Positions 1 to 8,991 of a DNA stretch of 64,000 nucleotides are shown here, in pieces. The stretch spans positions 15,740-79,739 of the forward strand of contig DATKUK010000119.1 in NCBI GenBank assembly GCA_035530655.1, in the 5' to 3' direction. Both the position numbers and the translations under genes were made by a program. The stretch comes from DATKUK01 sp035530655. GTDB taxonomy: Bacteria > Planctomycetota > Phycisphaerae > UBA1845 > DATKUK01. The first letter of the stretch is position 1, and every line of letters begins with the position of its first letter. The notes under the pieces are model-generated. The model was not told where the DNA came from. It made no database searches and worked only from the letters and a program-made list of their open reading frames with translations.

Positions 1-1217
1 GGGGCGGCGATCGGGTGATGGCTGGCTGCAACAGGCGAGATCTGTCTTCGTATGTTGGGGCGGTCTACGCTCCGGACAATCGACCCACGGATACGAACGG
101 GTCTGTCACCATGACACCGCAGACAGATCTGGTAGTAGAACGTCGGTCTGTCGACAGGTCTGCCGGCGATGTTCACACCAGGCACACCTTCCATGGGGCC
201 GGGCACCGCGACCGTACTCTGCCGCGTCAGCAGATGCGGGCGGCCTGGCTGCACCGCATGGGGGTTATGACAGTCGACGCATTCAACGTGTGGCCGGATT
301 GGCTCGACCGGTTCGGCGGGGTCATGGACACTGAAGAGGCGCGTGCCGCCGTGGTTCGAACGGCGACCGATGACGGCGGTGACGTCGGTGGCCACCGAGC
401 CATCGTGGCATGTGAGGCAGTTGTCCTGGAGTCGGGCGAACCGCAGCAGACGCTCTCGGCCTTCGGCTCCGTGGATCTGATGGCAGGCCAAGCAGGCGTT
501 GTCGCGCATGCTTTGGTAAGGCAGGTCCTGCCGCGGGTCGTTCAGTCGGCCACGAAGGCTGCGTGGGCTGCGGGCATGCGTGCTGAGTGGCCAGCCGTCG
601 AGGCTGTGACAACTGGTGCACATCGCGCCGCCGCGGTCGGTGACGGTCAGGAAGTTACCGAGGCCGTTGTCGTGGGGATCGTGGCAAGTCGTGCACTGCA
701 CTTCGCTGTGCGGGCCGAGCTTCAAGCGACGACTGATTGTCTGCGGGTCGCGCAACTGTTGGTCGGTGTTGGACAGGGCGCGATCGTATCGGAAGCCGAT
801 CGGGTGGTCGTCGGACAAGTCATTGGTGAGATTGCTGGCTCCAGGGGGCATGACGTCGACGTTGACGCGGATCGGGTCGGTGGCGGGGCGGCTGCGGACC
901 AATCCGATTGCCAGGGATCCGTCGTGACAGCTCAGGCACATCTTGCTGGGCCCGGTAGGCTGATCGATTCGGGCGTCGGTCGTGCTGGAGCGGTAAATGC
1001 GGTAGTGCGTGGTTGGATTATGGCGGTTCCACAGCGGTGTGGCTGCTTGGGCGTTGTGCGGCGCGTGGCAGAAGATGCAGATTCGGTCCTCATCGATCGC
1101 GCGGACCGGCCCGGGGCCCTGCGATGACAGGTCGTGCGGACCGTTGGCGATGTGCTGCTGCGCCGTCGCACCGGTCGCAATGGCAAGCACGGCCAGGACT
1201 GAAATCCGTTGGTTCAT
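1..1217 (-). CDS. Multiheme c-type cytochrome, doubled-CXXCH type (3' end outside window)
   Basis: Translating the minus strand from the ATG at 1217 gives an open frame to the window edge (405 codons, no stop seen). Residues 1-20 form a signal peptide ending near ATAQ. Eight CXXCH haem-binding motifs are visible (CIFCH at 47, CLSCH at 94, then CTTCH, CTSCH, CLACH, CLTCH, CVDCH, CLRCH), several as CHDPH or CHAPH, which is typical of doubled-CXXCH proteins. It is therefore an exported c-type cytochrome, periplasmic or extracellular. Its start overlaps the stop of the NHL lipoprotein gene by ATGA, so it is the third gene of the beta-barrel operon. The first four haems align in order with the tetraheme at 8413. 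The total haem number and the electron partner are unknown because the gene is cut off. Confidence 0.88.
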   Translation of the reverse strand, partial: MNQRISVLAVLAIATGATAQQHIANGPHDLSSQGPGPVRAIDEDRICIFCHAPHNAQAATPLWNRHNPTTHYRIYRSSTTDARIDQPTGPSKMCLSCHDGSLAIGLVRSRPATDPIRVNVDVMPPGASNLTNDLSDDHPIGFRYDRALSNTDQQLRDPQTISRRLKLGPHSEVQCTTCHDPHDNGLGNFLTVTDRGGAMCTSCHSLDGWPLSTHARSPRSLRGRLNDPRQDLPYQSMRDNACLACHQIHGAEGRERLLRFARLQDNCLTCHDGSVATDVTAVIGRRSNHGGTRLFSVHDPAEPVEPIRPHVECVDCHNPHAVQPGRPHLLTRQSTVAVPGPMEGVPGVNIAGRPVDRPTFYYQICLRCHGDRPVRIRGSIVRSVDRPNIRRQISPVAASHHPIAA

Positions 1218-2245
1218 CCAGCCTGCTCCCCAATCAGGTCAAACACCTGGACGCGACGGTTGTAGGTGTCGGCCACCCAGATGCGGTCGGCCGAATCAAT
1301 GTGGATTCCGGCAGGCAGCCAGAACTGACCGGGCGCCTGCCCTTCGGTGCCCAGGGCCATCAGCAATCGTCCTGCATCGTCGAAAGTCTGGAAGTTCTCG
1401 AAATGCGCATCCACGACGAAGATGTGGCCTTGGCGGTCACAGGCCACACCTTTCGGCAGAGCGAAGTCGCCGGCCGCATCGCCCTTGCGCCCGAATGCAG
1501 CGAGGAAGCGCCCGTCGGTGTCGAACCGCTGCACACGGAAGTTCATCGTGTCGGCTACGAGCAGCCCCAGGCGGTTGTGCCAGCACAGCGACGTTGGGAA
1601 GTTCAGCTCACCGGGATTGGAGCCACGGTGCCCGAACGCCTGAAGCACCTCACCTTGAGGCGAGAAGCTGATGATTCGGTGTCTCGTGACGTCGGCGACG
1701 TAGAGCCGGTCGTTAGCCGGACAATAGGTTAAACCCGCGGGTCGACCGATCCGTCCGGCGCCCCAGGTGTGGCGGTAGAGACCGGTTCGATCGAAGACGT
1801 GGATGCAGCCCGCTCCGGCGTCACTGACGAACAGCACGCCTGGTCCCAGCGCTACGTGCGTGGGTCTGTCGAGGCGGGAGGTACCCGCCTGGGCGATCGC
1901 GGTCACGCGGCGACTGGCGAAATCAAACAGGACGACGGCAGCCAAGCCCGGGTCGGCCACGTAGAGCCGTCCCCCCTCGTGGGCCACATCTGACGGGGCA
2001 ACCAGGGCGGCGGTTGGGGGCCTGCCGGTCAGCGCGAACCCGAACTGTTGCCACCCGCTCTCGGACGGCTTGAGGTCGTCGGCCGACGACAACTGGCCGA
2101 CGTATCGGATTCGCGGCGGGTCGGGCGGCGCGGGCCATGCTCGATGCGGCGTGACGGGGGGGAAGATCACACCGGCCGGCCGGCCGCAGCCGACAGCCAG
2201 CAGGACCAGAACCGTTGCCGCGATGCTGTTGAAAGCTCTGCTCAT
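1214..2245 (-). CDS. NHL-repeat lipoprotein
   Basis: A 343-residue protein with a short charged start, a hydrophobic stretch and lipobox LAVGC, giving a lipidated Cys at about residue 20. The rest is a run of NHL/beta-propeller repeats with signatures such as LYVADPG, LFVSDAGAG, LYVADVTRHR, LLVADTMNFRVQRF and IWVADTYNRRVQVF. The ATG at 2245 is preferred over a start at 2293 because it gives a normal signal sequence and forms a TGATG junction with the upstream beta-barrel gene. NHL propellers usually serve as protein-binding scaffolds. Placed between an outer-membrane barrel and a multiheme cytochrome, a structural role in an envelope electron-transfer complex is plausible but inferred. Two more NHL genes lie in the divergent operon (8981 and 13945). 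Confidence 0.87.
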   Translation of the reverse strand: MSRAFNSIAATVLVLLAVGCGRPAGVIFPPVTPHRAWPAPPDPPRIRYVGQLSSADDLKPSESGWQQFGFALTGRPPTAALVAPSDVAHEGGRLYVADPGLAAVVLFDFASRRVTAIAQAGTSRLDRPTHVALGPGVLFVSDAGAGCIHVFDRTGLYRHTWGAGRIGRPAGLTYCPANDRLYVADVTRHRIISFSPQGEVLQAFGHRGSNPGELNFPTSLCWHNRLGLLVADTMNFRVQRFDTDGRFLAAFGRKGDAAGDFALPKGVACDRQGHIFVVDAHFENFQTFDDAGRLLMALGTEGQAPGQFWLPAGIHIDSADRIWVADTYNRRVQVFDLIGEQAG

Positions 2246-4551
2246 CACCGACGCCTCAACAGATCGGGGAATTCTCGTCGCACTTTGAACCATATTGACA
2301 CGCCGTCGTCGTCGGACGAAGCGATCCGCAGCGCATCGTATTCAACGGCCATGCTGAGTGTAAGCTGACCGATGCGGTACGCCAGCTCGCTCTGGACGTC
2401 CACGCCGTGTGTATCCCCGTTCGTGGTGTCATGTTCGAAGCGGTAGGCGACGGCCGTGCGAAAGCTCGCCTGGGAATTGAACTCGTGACGGTAATCGAGT
2501 CCGACGTCAAAGAGCGATGCGTCGCGATCCACAAACTGCCGGAAACAGAACTGGGAAAAACGAACTCTCAGGTCTAACTGGTGGGGTGGCTGCTTGAGGG
2601 CCTGCCAATCGGCCGAGAAATGTCCGGCCGTGTACGGCTCGATTGTCTCGTCGTTGATTTCGAACTCGGTACCGGCGGACCAGGTCGGCCTGCGATACGT
2701 CAGGCCAAGGCGATGACGGTTGAGGCGATTCGGCTCGAATCCCAGCGGATCCGACTCACTCAGTCGCTGCTCGCGGAACGTAACGGCGTAGTAGGGCGTC
2801 AGGCCGTTCTTGAAATCCTGCTGGATGCGGGCGCTGATCTCGTGCGTTTGTGTGTTGCGTCCGTCGTTGGCCGCGTAGAGATAGTGTGCGAGCACGGAAT
2901 CGCCATCTGCGATCCGCCCAAAAGGCAGGCGCATCAAAGCCGTCCGGCCATGGCGCCGCACGATGACGTAGTCGCTGCCACGAATGAATACGCGGCGCCG
3001 ATCCACGCTGGTGACGACCACGCTGGCCGGGATCACGTTGGGCCGGTTCAGAAACGCCGGCAACGGATCCCGCAGGCGGTGCGATTCATTGACCACGACT
3101 TGCGTGCCCCGGTCCTGCCGGAATCGTTCATAGTCGTACCAGTATCCCAGGTTAGCCGAGAAACGGCCCCATCGGTTGGGGCGTCGGTAGTTCCAGTGCA
3201 CCGAGCCGCCCGCGTTCCAGATCTCATCGTTCTCGTCGCTTTCCTGGTGCTGGCCGAAAAGCTCGACTGTAGTGGTCAACGCGTCGCGCCAGTCGTGCTG
3301 CACGTCGAAGTCGCCACGATGCGTCCTGACGGTGACGCCCTCGAAGCTGTAGCGGTTGAACTGATATTTGTATTGCGTCTGGAGCGAGTCACTGTGCGTC
3401 AGTTTCAACTGAGGTCCGACCTCCAACAGGTCGAACGCCAGGTCGCCCTGCTCCTCCTGGTAGTAGAGCATCGTCTCGAGGCGATGTTGCTGGGTGGATC
3501 CGAACAGGATCACGTCGGACACATCCAGGTGGCTTCGTGTGGCCGCAAACTCGCGGGCACTGCCGGCATAGTTCTCGCGCAGTCGCCCGTATTCGGCGTC
3601 GATGCGAAGCTCGTGGTGTTCACCTAATTCGAATTCCGATTCAACCCGAGCGATTCGTTCGCGGAGATCTTCATTGTCGAAGGTGTCGGCCCTTCCATCG
3701 TAGTCGTCACGGGTTTCCTCGAGTGTGAGCCGCATGGTCGTTCGGTCGGTGACCCACTGCCCCATCACGCCGACGCGTGTGCGATCATGACGCAGGCTCG
3801 GCAGGAACAGCCGGCTGATCCGGTCATCTTCACGCTCGGCATAGAAGGCGGCGGAGAACGGCTTGTTACTGAACAGGTCCACACGCACGTCGTATTCGGC
3901 GAGCCATCCAGCGTCGTTGTCCCGACGGTCCATTCCATCGCGTTGCTCGACGGCGCGCTGCTGGTCGAGACCGAAGCGCAACCCAACGTCGAAGCGCAGG
4001 AAGCCGGGGTCGACCACGTCGCCTTCGAGCCGCAGGCCCAGTGTTTCTTCGAATCCAAGGAGGGTGTTTCGCTGTCGGTACCCCGGGCGCCCATAGGCGG
4101 GACCGCGCGGCCGATCCTTGACCCGCCGCCAGTCGTACCGCGACTCGATTTGTACATCGCCCTGGAAATAGTCCAGATGCAGGTAGTTGGCAGTCGCAGG
4201 GGCCGTGGCGGGCTGGGATGTGGCTGCGGCATCACCCAGGGATGCCGCCAGCGCACAGACGACTGTACAGGCCACGCCCAGGCGCCAAACGCGCGGTCGG
4301 CCGACCCCGGGTCGGCAGGCCTTTGCACGCCGCCCTTGTTGCTGTCGCGCGCCATCTCGACAGGCGCGTAATCGGGGCCGGTAATGCAAGAAAGTCACAC
4401 GTTCCGCCGTCGGCGCTCCCACCTGCCAGGACAAGCCGGAAACATCGTTCCAAGCCCGCACCCGTGACCTCGCCACATACAGCACGTCACCGCTGACGGC
4501 GGGTACAAACGCCGTGCCAGTCGTACTACCGCCTTTGCCGGGCGCCATCAA
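2245..4551 (-). CDS. Outer-membrane beta-barrel protein (porin-like)
   Basis: A long protein (768 residues from the first ATG) whose mature part alternates polar and hydrophobic residues in aromatic-rich strands (for example LRFDVGLRFGL, TQYKYQFNRYSFEG, ANLGYWYDYERF), as in outer-membrane barrels. A hydrophobic signal segment (VACTVVCALAASLGDAAA) lies at residues 93-110, so the N-terminal 90 residues may not be translated. In-frame GTG codons at about 4398 and 4275 are alternative starts, and no convincing ribosome site decides among them. A small inserted domain near residues 510-560 (FIRGSDYVIVRR) resembles a beta-rich loop domain. It is the first gene of the leftward operon with an NHL lipoprotein and a multiheme cytochrome. 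A porin holding cytochromes in the outer membrane is the natural reading, but no named family was recognised. Confidence 0.75.
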   Translation of the reverse strand: MMAPGKGGSTTGTAFVPAVSGDVLYVARSRVRAWNDVSGLSWQVGAPTAERVTFLHYRPRLRACRDGARQQQGRRAKACRPGVGRPRVWRLGVACTVVCALAASLGDAAATSQPATAPATANYLHLDYFQGDVQIESRYDWRRVKDRPRGPAYGRPGYRQRNTLLGFEETLGLRLEGDVVDPGFLRFDVGLRFGLDQQRAVEQRDGMDRRDNDAGWLAEYDVRVDLFSNKPFSAAFYAEREDDRISRLFLPSLRHDRTRVGVMGQWVTDRTTMRLTLEETRDDYDGRADTFDNEDLRERIARVESEFELGEHHELRIDAEYGRLRENYAGSAREFAATRSHLDVSDVILFGSTQQHRLETMLYYQEEQGDLAFDLLEVGPQLKLTHSDSLQTQYKYQFNRYSFEGVTVRTHRGDFDVQHDWRDALTTTVELFGQHQESDENDEIWNAGGSVHWNYRRPNRWGRFSANLGYWYDYERFRQDRGTQVVVNESHRLRDPLPAFLNRPNVIPASVVVTSVDRRRVFIRGSDYVIVRRHGRTALMRLPFGRIADGDSVLAHYLYAANDGRNTQTHEISARIQQDFKNGLTPYYAVTFREQRLSESDPLGFEPNRLNRHRLGLTYRRPTWSAGTEFEINDETIEPYTAGHFSADWQALKQPPHQLDLRVRFSQFCFRQFVDRDASLFDVGLDYRHEFNSQASFRTAVAYRFEHDTTNGDTHGVDVQSELAYRIGQLTLSMAVEYDALRIASSDDDGVSIWFKVRREFPDLLRRR

Positions 4552-4942
4552 TCAACGTGGACAGGCTGCAACTGCGTCGGGCCCTCCAGGAACCGCTGTG
4601 AGCGGGGTCCTCCACGCGCGGCCTCGGCTCCCGCCGGCATGTGAGGCCGATCCTCCGGGGACCGAGAGCGGTTGGGTCCGTGTTTTCTCAATTGTAAGAG
4701 GCCAGGCCGTCCGCTCGGCGGTCGCGAGGAGGTGTGTGCGTGGTAACTTGCGTATTTACAGCCCGTAACGCGGCGTACCGGGATCTGGGGAGCCTGCAAT
4801 GTCGGAGCGGCAACCCGTGGCACGCCCGTTGCAGGTTGGCCCTTGAGCGGATTAAGGTGGTGGCCGGCCGACCGCCTGCGCCCGGACGCGCAGTGTGGAC
4901 CGCTGGCGCCAAGAACCATCCGCGGGCTCGAAACGGACGCTC
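4552..4942. promoter_or_regulatory. Divergent intergenic region between the two cytochrome operons
   Basis: About 390 bases separate the leftward beta-barrel operon from the rightward resB operon, so promoters for both should lie here. I found no clear sigma70 promoter. One inverted repeat is visible (CCTGCAA at 4793-4799 with TTGCAGG at 4829-4835), enclosing about 29 bases and lying 110 bases before the resB start. It could be a leader hairpin, but its function is unknown. Short ORFs here look like shadows. Confidence 0.35.
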
Positions 4943-6754
4943 ATGGGCTTCTGGCGAACGCTTCTTCGATTCCTCGGCTCAGCCCGCCTGGCCGTCATAT
5001 TGATGGCGGTCTTGATGTGCGCTTTGATTGCCGGCACGTTGTGGGAGAGCGCTCGAGGGACAGCGGCCGCCCAAGCGGGGGTCTACTACGCGCCGTGGTT
5101 CATCGGGCTGTTGGGGCTCCTGGCGGTCAACGTGCTGGCCGCGATGCTGCTGAGGGTGCCTTTCCGGCGCAGTCAAACGGGGTTTGTTATCACGCATGTG
5201 GGCATCCTCGTGACGCTGGGCGGCTCCTTGACCACGTATCACTGGGGTGAGCGGGGCTGGCTAAACCTCGCCCAGGGCGACAGCAGCAACCAGATGGTGA
5301 CTTCGCGGCAGGTCTTGTCTGTCGCGTCAGGCGGGTCGATTCGAGAACTTCTGGTCAAAGTCCATCCGACCGCACCGGGTCGCGGCCTGCCCCGCCGACT
5401 TGCTGTGGCTCACGGTGCCGAGTTGGTTCTCCATCGCTATCTGCCCAACTCTCGCTGGCAAGAGGGTTACGAGCCGGCAGAGCCCCCCGCACCACCGGCG
5501 GTGAGACTCGTGCTGTCTCACGAGGGCGCACAGGTGACGCGCTGGCTGTCCACCGCGTCCGAATCGAGCCGGGTCACGCAGGTCGGGAGTGTGCCGGTCA
5601 GCCTCCGGCTTGGCGATGCTGCCGACTTGAAGGCCGCGCAACCTGCGGCCGATTCCGGATCTCCGTTGGACCGCGGCGAGGTATCGACTTCCGGGCCCTC
5701 TGCTCTACCTGACAAAGGTCGGTTGCTGGTGGAACTCGAGGGCGCGAGTTGGACGTTCGCCGTCGCCGACGGGGCGAACGAGGCCGTTGCGCTGGGCGAT
5801 ACGGGTTTGTCTATCAGGATCGTCGAGTATATGTCGCACGCGGTGGTCGGACCTGGCGGGAGCGTTCAGAATGAGTCGGACCGGCCGGTGAATCCGATGG
5901 TCGTGTACGAGGCGGTCGGTCCTGACGGGGCCGAACGAGGCATGGTGTTTGCGCGATTTCCAGGCTTTTCCAAGATGCATCAGCGGCAGTCGAAGTATCC
6001 CGCGCTGGACGTTTGCTTCGAGGCACCAGCGGTGCAGAATATGGCGGGCGGACTCGAATTCATATGGATGCCCGGCGGCCAGATGCGGTTCGTCCTGCGG
6101 GCGCCCGGTGTGCCGGACGTTTCGGGCACCGTTGTCGTCGGCGAGCCGTTGGCGTCGGACGAGTTGGGCGTGGACCTTCGTGTGGAACAGATCCTGCCGC
6201 ACGCACGCGTCGTATCCGAGCCGCAGCCCCTACCCTACGACCCGAAGCGCGACGGGGAAGGCGCCTCGCCTTCGATCCAGGTGCTGTTACGGCGCGATGG
6301 CGCCCAGCAGTCAGTCTGGCTGCCTTTCGGGCGCAGTCGGCGGGTGGAGTTGGGCGATGACTCGCTGGAACTGACGTTTGGTCAGCAGCGCAAGATGCTG
6401 CCGTTTCGAGTTCGCCTGGAGGAGTTCGCGATCGATCGCTATCCCGGTACGCAGCAGCCGGCCATGTTTCGCAGTCGGGTTGTGCTGACTGATGCGCAGC
6501 GCGGCGTCGAGGTGCGCAAGGCCATTGAGATGAACGACCCGCTGGCCTACCGCGACTTCGACCTTTATCAGAGCAGCTATCGCACCGACGGTATGCAAAC
6601 TGTGTCGGTGTTGGGCGTCTCTCGCGATCCTGGTTGGTCGATCGTACTGGTCGGCTATGTGATGTTGATGCTTGGCATGGCTGTGACCCTCGGCACGCGT
6701 GTGCGCCAGCGAGGCCGACGTGCCGATGGCGAGTCGGACGGGCAGGCGATATGA
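4943..6754 (+). CDS. resB: Cytochrome c biogenesis protein ResB (System II)
   Basis: A 603-residue ResB/Ccs1-family membrane protein. With CcsA it carries haem across the inner membrane and presents it, with reduced apocytochrome, for CXXCH ligation. Three N-terminal membrane helices are visible (about residues 13-35, 65-88 and 98-118), then a large extracytoplasmic domain of about 450 residues, and a last helix near 575-597 (WSIVLVGYVMLMLGMAVTL). The family-typical opening LLRFLGSARLAVILM supports the ATG at 4943 over a GTG at 4895. The stop overlaps the ccsA start by ATGA. Being first in an operon full of multiheme cytochromes argues that it matures the products downstream. Family assignment is secure; specificity for unusual haem motifs is inferred. 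Confidence 0.9.
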   Translation: MGFWRTLLRFLGSARLAVILMAVLMCALIAGTLWESARGTAAAQAGVYYAPWFIGLLGLLAVNVLAAMLLRVPFRRSQTGFVITHVGILVTLGGSLTTYHWGERGWLNLAQGDSSNQMVTSRQVLSVASGGSIRELLVKVHPTAPGRGLPRRLAVAHGAELVLHRYLPNSRWQEGYEPAEPPAPPAVRLVLSHEGAQVTRWLSTASESSRVTQVGSVPVSLRLGDAADLKAAQPAADSGSPLDRGEVSTSGPSALPDKGRLLVELEGASWTFAVADGANEAVALGDTGLSIRIVEYMSHAVVGPGGSVQNESDRPVNPMVVYEAVGPDGAERGMVFARFPGFSKMHQRQSKYPALDVCFEAPAVQNMAGGLEFIWMPGGQMRFVLRAPGVPDVSGTVVVGEPLASDELGVDLRVEQILPHARVVSEPQPLPYDPKRDGEGASPSIQVLLRRDGAQQSVWLPFGRSRRVELGDDSLELTFGQQRKMLPFRVRLEEFAIDRYPGTQQPAMFRSRVVLTDAQRGVEVRKAIEMNDPLAYRDFDLYQSSYRTDGMQTVSVLGVSRDPGWSIVLVGYVMLMLGMAVTLGTRVRQRGRRADGESDGQAI

Positions 6755-8379
6755 GTGCACTGGCCTCAATGTTGCTGTGCGTGATGACGGCGGCGCCGCC
6801 AAAGCCGGCGTTGCTGCACGTGGAGCCGGCCAGAACACTGCCCATCCAATTCGACGGGCGCGTTATGCCGCTGGACACTTATGCGCACCGCGCGCTCGAG
6901 AAGGTCAGCGGCGGTCGCTACGGTCGACCGGCCGATCCGGTGACTATCGTGTTGTCGTGGGTGTTCGAGCCGAAAAAGTGGCTCGATGAGCCGCTGATCA
7001 AGATGGGATCGGACAGATTGGCTCGCGCCCTCGGGACGGCGACCGGCGGCGGGCTCGCGTCGTACCGTGAACTGGCCGGCAATGCCGAACTGGGGCACAT
7101 CGTAGCGCGCGCGGGGTCGTCGTTGCAGCAAGACAAGCCTTTGACGGATTTGGAGGAGCAAGCCCTCCAGGTGCGGGAGCGGGTCGAGACGTTCGCGAAC
7201 ATCGTGGCGGGTGTTGGGCTTGCCTTGATTCCTCACCCGGAGAGCATGGCGGGCGGCTGGATGTCGCCCCAGAACCTCCACGGGTATCCGCAAGAGCCTT
7301 CCGAACGAGTGAAGGACGCATGGCAGGCGGTGGCGGATGCGTTTCTCGCCGGTGAACCGGAGGGCTTTGCGGCAGCGGTGGCGGACTTCAGGCAGAACGT
7401 GGCCCATCTTCCGGGCAGCGAGTATCCGACGGCGGCATCGCTTCGCCGAGAGGTGTTCTACAACCATCTGATGCCCGTGCGGCTGGCATGGATGCTGATG
7501 CTGGCGGCTGCGATGGTGGGACTGATCAGTCGTGCCGTGCGGCAGCGTTGGTTCGATGTGTTATCCATCCTGGTGCAGATGGCGGCCTTCGTCATACTGA
7601 CCGTGGGGCTGACGCTTCGGTGGGATATTGCCGGTCGGATTCCCGCCGCCAACTTCTACGAATCGCTGGTGCTGCTGGGCTGGAGCGTCGGGGCGTTCTC
7701 CCTGATCTCCCTGGCGGTCTTGCGCGATCGCACGATCCCGCTCAACGCGGCGTTCCTGGCGGGAGTGTTTCTGGCGATGGCCGATCTGCTGCCCATCGAC
7801 CCGTGGATCCGTCCGATCACTCCGGTATTGCGCAATACGGTCTGGATGTCGATCCATGTACCGATCATCATGTTGAGCTACGCGGTTGTTGCTCAGGCGG
7901 TCATTTTGGCGCACATCCAGGTCGGCCTGCTGGCGTTCGGTCGTGCTAACAAGCCGTTCAGCACAAAGCTCGACTGGCAGATCTACTGGTGCCTGCTGGC
8001 CGGCTCGCTGCTGTTGCTGGTGGGCATTCTTACCGGCTCGATGTGGGCCAACGGTTCCTGGGGTCGCTACTGGGGGTGGGACCCCAAGGAAGTGTGGTCG
8101 CTGGCCGCGTTTATGGGGTACATAGCGTTGCTGCACGCCCGCCAGATGCGCTGGGTGGGGGCGTTCGGCACGGCGGTTGGGTCGATCGCGGCGATCTGGC
8201 TGGTGGTGGGCACGTACCTGGTTGTGAACTTCGTGTTGCCGGTCGGGCTGCACAGCTACGCGTTCGGTGCGGGCAACATCGTGTCGTGGATGCTGGTAGT
8301 GGCCGCCGTCGAAGCCCTGTACGTAGGCGTGGGCTATTTGCGGTACGGCAGTCGACGTCTGGCCGTCCAACCGGCATGA
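6751..8379 (+). CDS. ccsA: Cytochrome c biogenesis protein CcsA (haem handling)
   Basis: A 542-residue protein. Its C-terminal half has about eight membrane helices and the tryptophan-rich WWD motif WGRYWGWDPKEVW (about residues 436-448). The flanking conserved histidines are in IHVPIIMLSYA (about 368) and GLHSYAFG (about 500), as expected for the CcsA haem exporter/ligation subunit. The N-terminal part of about 240 residues is extracytoplasmic and includes a signal-like start; it makes this longer than minimal CcsA proteins of about 320 residues. The ATG at 6751 overlaps the resB stop, which sets the start. With ResB it forms the System II synthetase; the window contains no System I (Ccm) genes. 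Confidence 0.93.
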   Translation: MSALASMLLCVMTAAPPKPALLHVEPARTLPIQFDGRVMPLDTYAHRALEKVSGGRYGRPADPVTIVLSWVFEPKKWLDEPLIKMGSDRLARALGTATGGGLASYRELAGNAELGHIVARAGSSLQQDKPLTDLEEQALQVRERVETFANIVAGVGLALIPHPESMAGGWMSPQNLHGYPQEPSERVKDAWQAVADAFLAGEPEGFAAAVADFRQNVAHLPGSEYPTAASLRREVFYNHLMPVRLAWMLMLAAAMVGLISRAVRQRWFDVLSILVQMAAFVILTVGLTLRWDIAGRIPAANFYESLVLLGWSVGAFSLISLAVLRDRTIPLNAAFLAGVFLAMADLLPIDPWIRPITPVLRNTVWMSIHVPIIMLSYAVVAQAVILAHIQVGLLAFGRANKPFSTKLDWQIYWCLLAGSLLLLVGILTGSMWANGSWGRYWGWDPKEVWSLAAFMGYIALLHARQMRWVGAFGTAVGSIAAIWLVVGTYLVVNFVLPVGLHSYAFGAGNIVSWMLVVAAVEALYVGVGYLRYGSRRLAVQPA

Positions 8380-8412
8380 GATGGTGGAGGAAATCGGGAG
8401 GAGCTGCATGTC

Positions 8413-8991
8413 ATGCAACCCGTCTTTGTTTTCCTGATCGCCGGAGCCATCGCCGTGGCCGCATTGAGCAGCGGAGGTATCGTCGGCAGCAAGCATGACT
8501 TCAGTGACCAGACGTGGAGTCACGGCCAGATCTGTCAGCCGTGCCACCACCCGCATACGCCGTCGGGCGACGTTCCGCTTTGGGCGCCGTCGGACGAGTT
8601 GTCGCAGGCTCTGCCGCTTTACGAGAGTCCCGATCGGCGGTTGAGTTCGGGCGACGTGATGTGTCTGAGCTGCCACGACGGTGCCGTCGCCGGCGACATC
8701 TACGGCGGCGCGAATGACGTAATCGTCAGCCAGATCGGTGTGTCGCGGGCCACCTACACTCCGGGCCTGGGCCCGGCCAGTGGGAACCATCCCATCGGCG
8801 TGCGTTATCCGATTCACGATCCTCGATATCACCCTCGTGCGGCCGTCACGGCCGACCAGAGGATCAAGCTGCCGGAAGGTCGCGTTAGCTGTCTATCGTG
8901 CCACGATCCGCACGGGACTGCCGGGCACGATGCCATGCTGGTATGCAGTAACGCACGGAGCAGCCTGTGTCTTTCGTGTCATGATCTTTGA
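8413..8991 (+). CDS. Tetraheme c-type cytochrome (doubled CXXCH)
   Basis: A 192-residue exported protein with an N-terminal hydrophobic segment (FVFLIAGAIAVAAL) and four CXXCH motifs: CQPCH, CLSCH, CLSCH and CLSCH, two of them followed by DG or DPH. An AGGAG at 8398-8402 sits about ten bases before the ATG. The order and spacing of its motifs, including a conserved HPIG tract before the third haem, match the first four haems of the cytochrome at 1-1217, so the two share a module. Likely a periplasmic or surface electron carrier. The C-terminus ends right at the fourth haem, and the next gene begins inside its last codons. Confidence 0.9.
   Translation: MQPVFVFLIAGAIAVAALSSGGIVGSKHDFSDQTWSHGQICQPCHHPHTPSGDVPLWAPSDELSQALPLYESPDRRLSSGDVMCLSCHDGAVAGDIYGGANDVIVSQIGVSRATYTPGLGPASGNHPIGVRYPIHDPRYHPRAAVTADQRIKLPEGRVSCLSCHDPHGTAGHDAMLVCSNARSSLCLSCHDL

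Noticed and set aside
15..1127. Long plus-strand open frame of 370 residues
   Set aside because: It is opposite the multiheme cytochrome, whose minus-strand frame has eight CXXCH motifs and a signal peptide. The plus frame has no signature.
7561..8832. Long minus-strand frame (423 residues) opposite ccsA
   Set aside because: Gln/Arg/His-rich composition of a shadow frame; it covers the WWD region of ccsA and crosses into the next gene.
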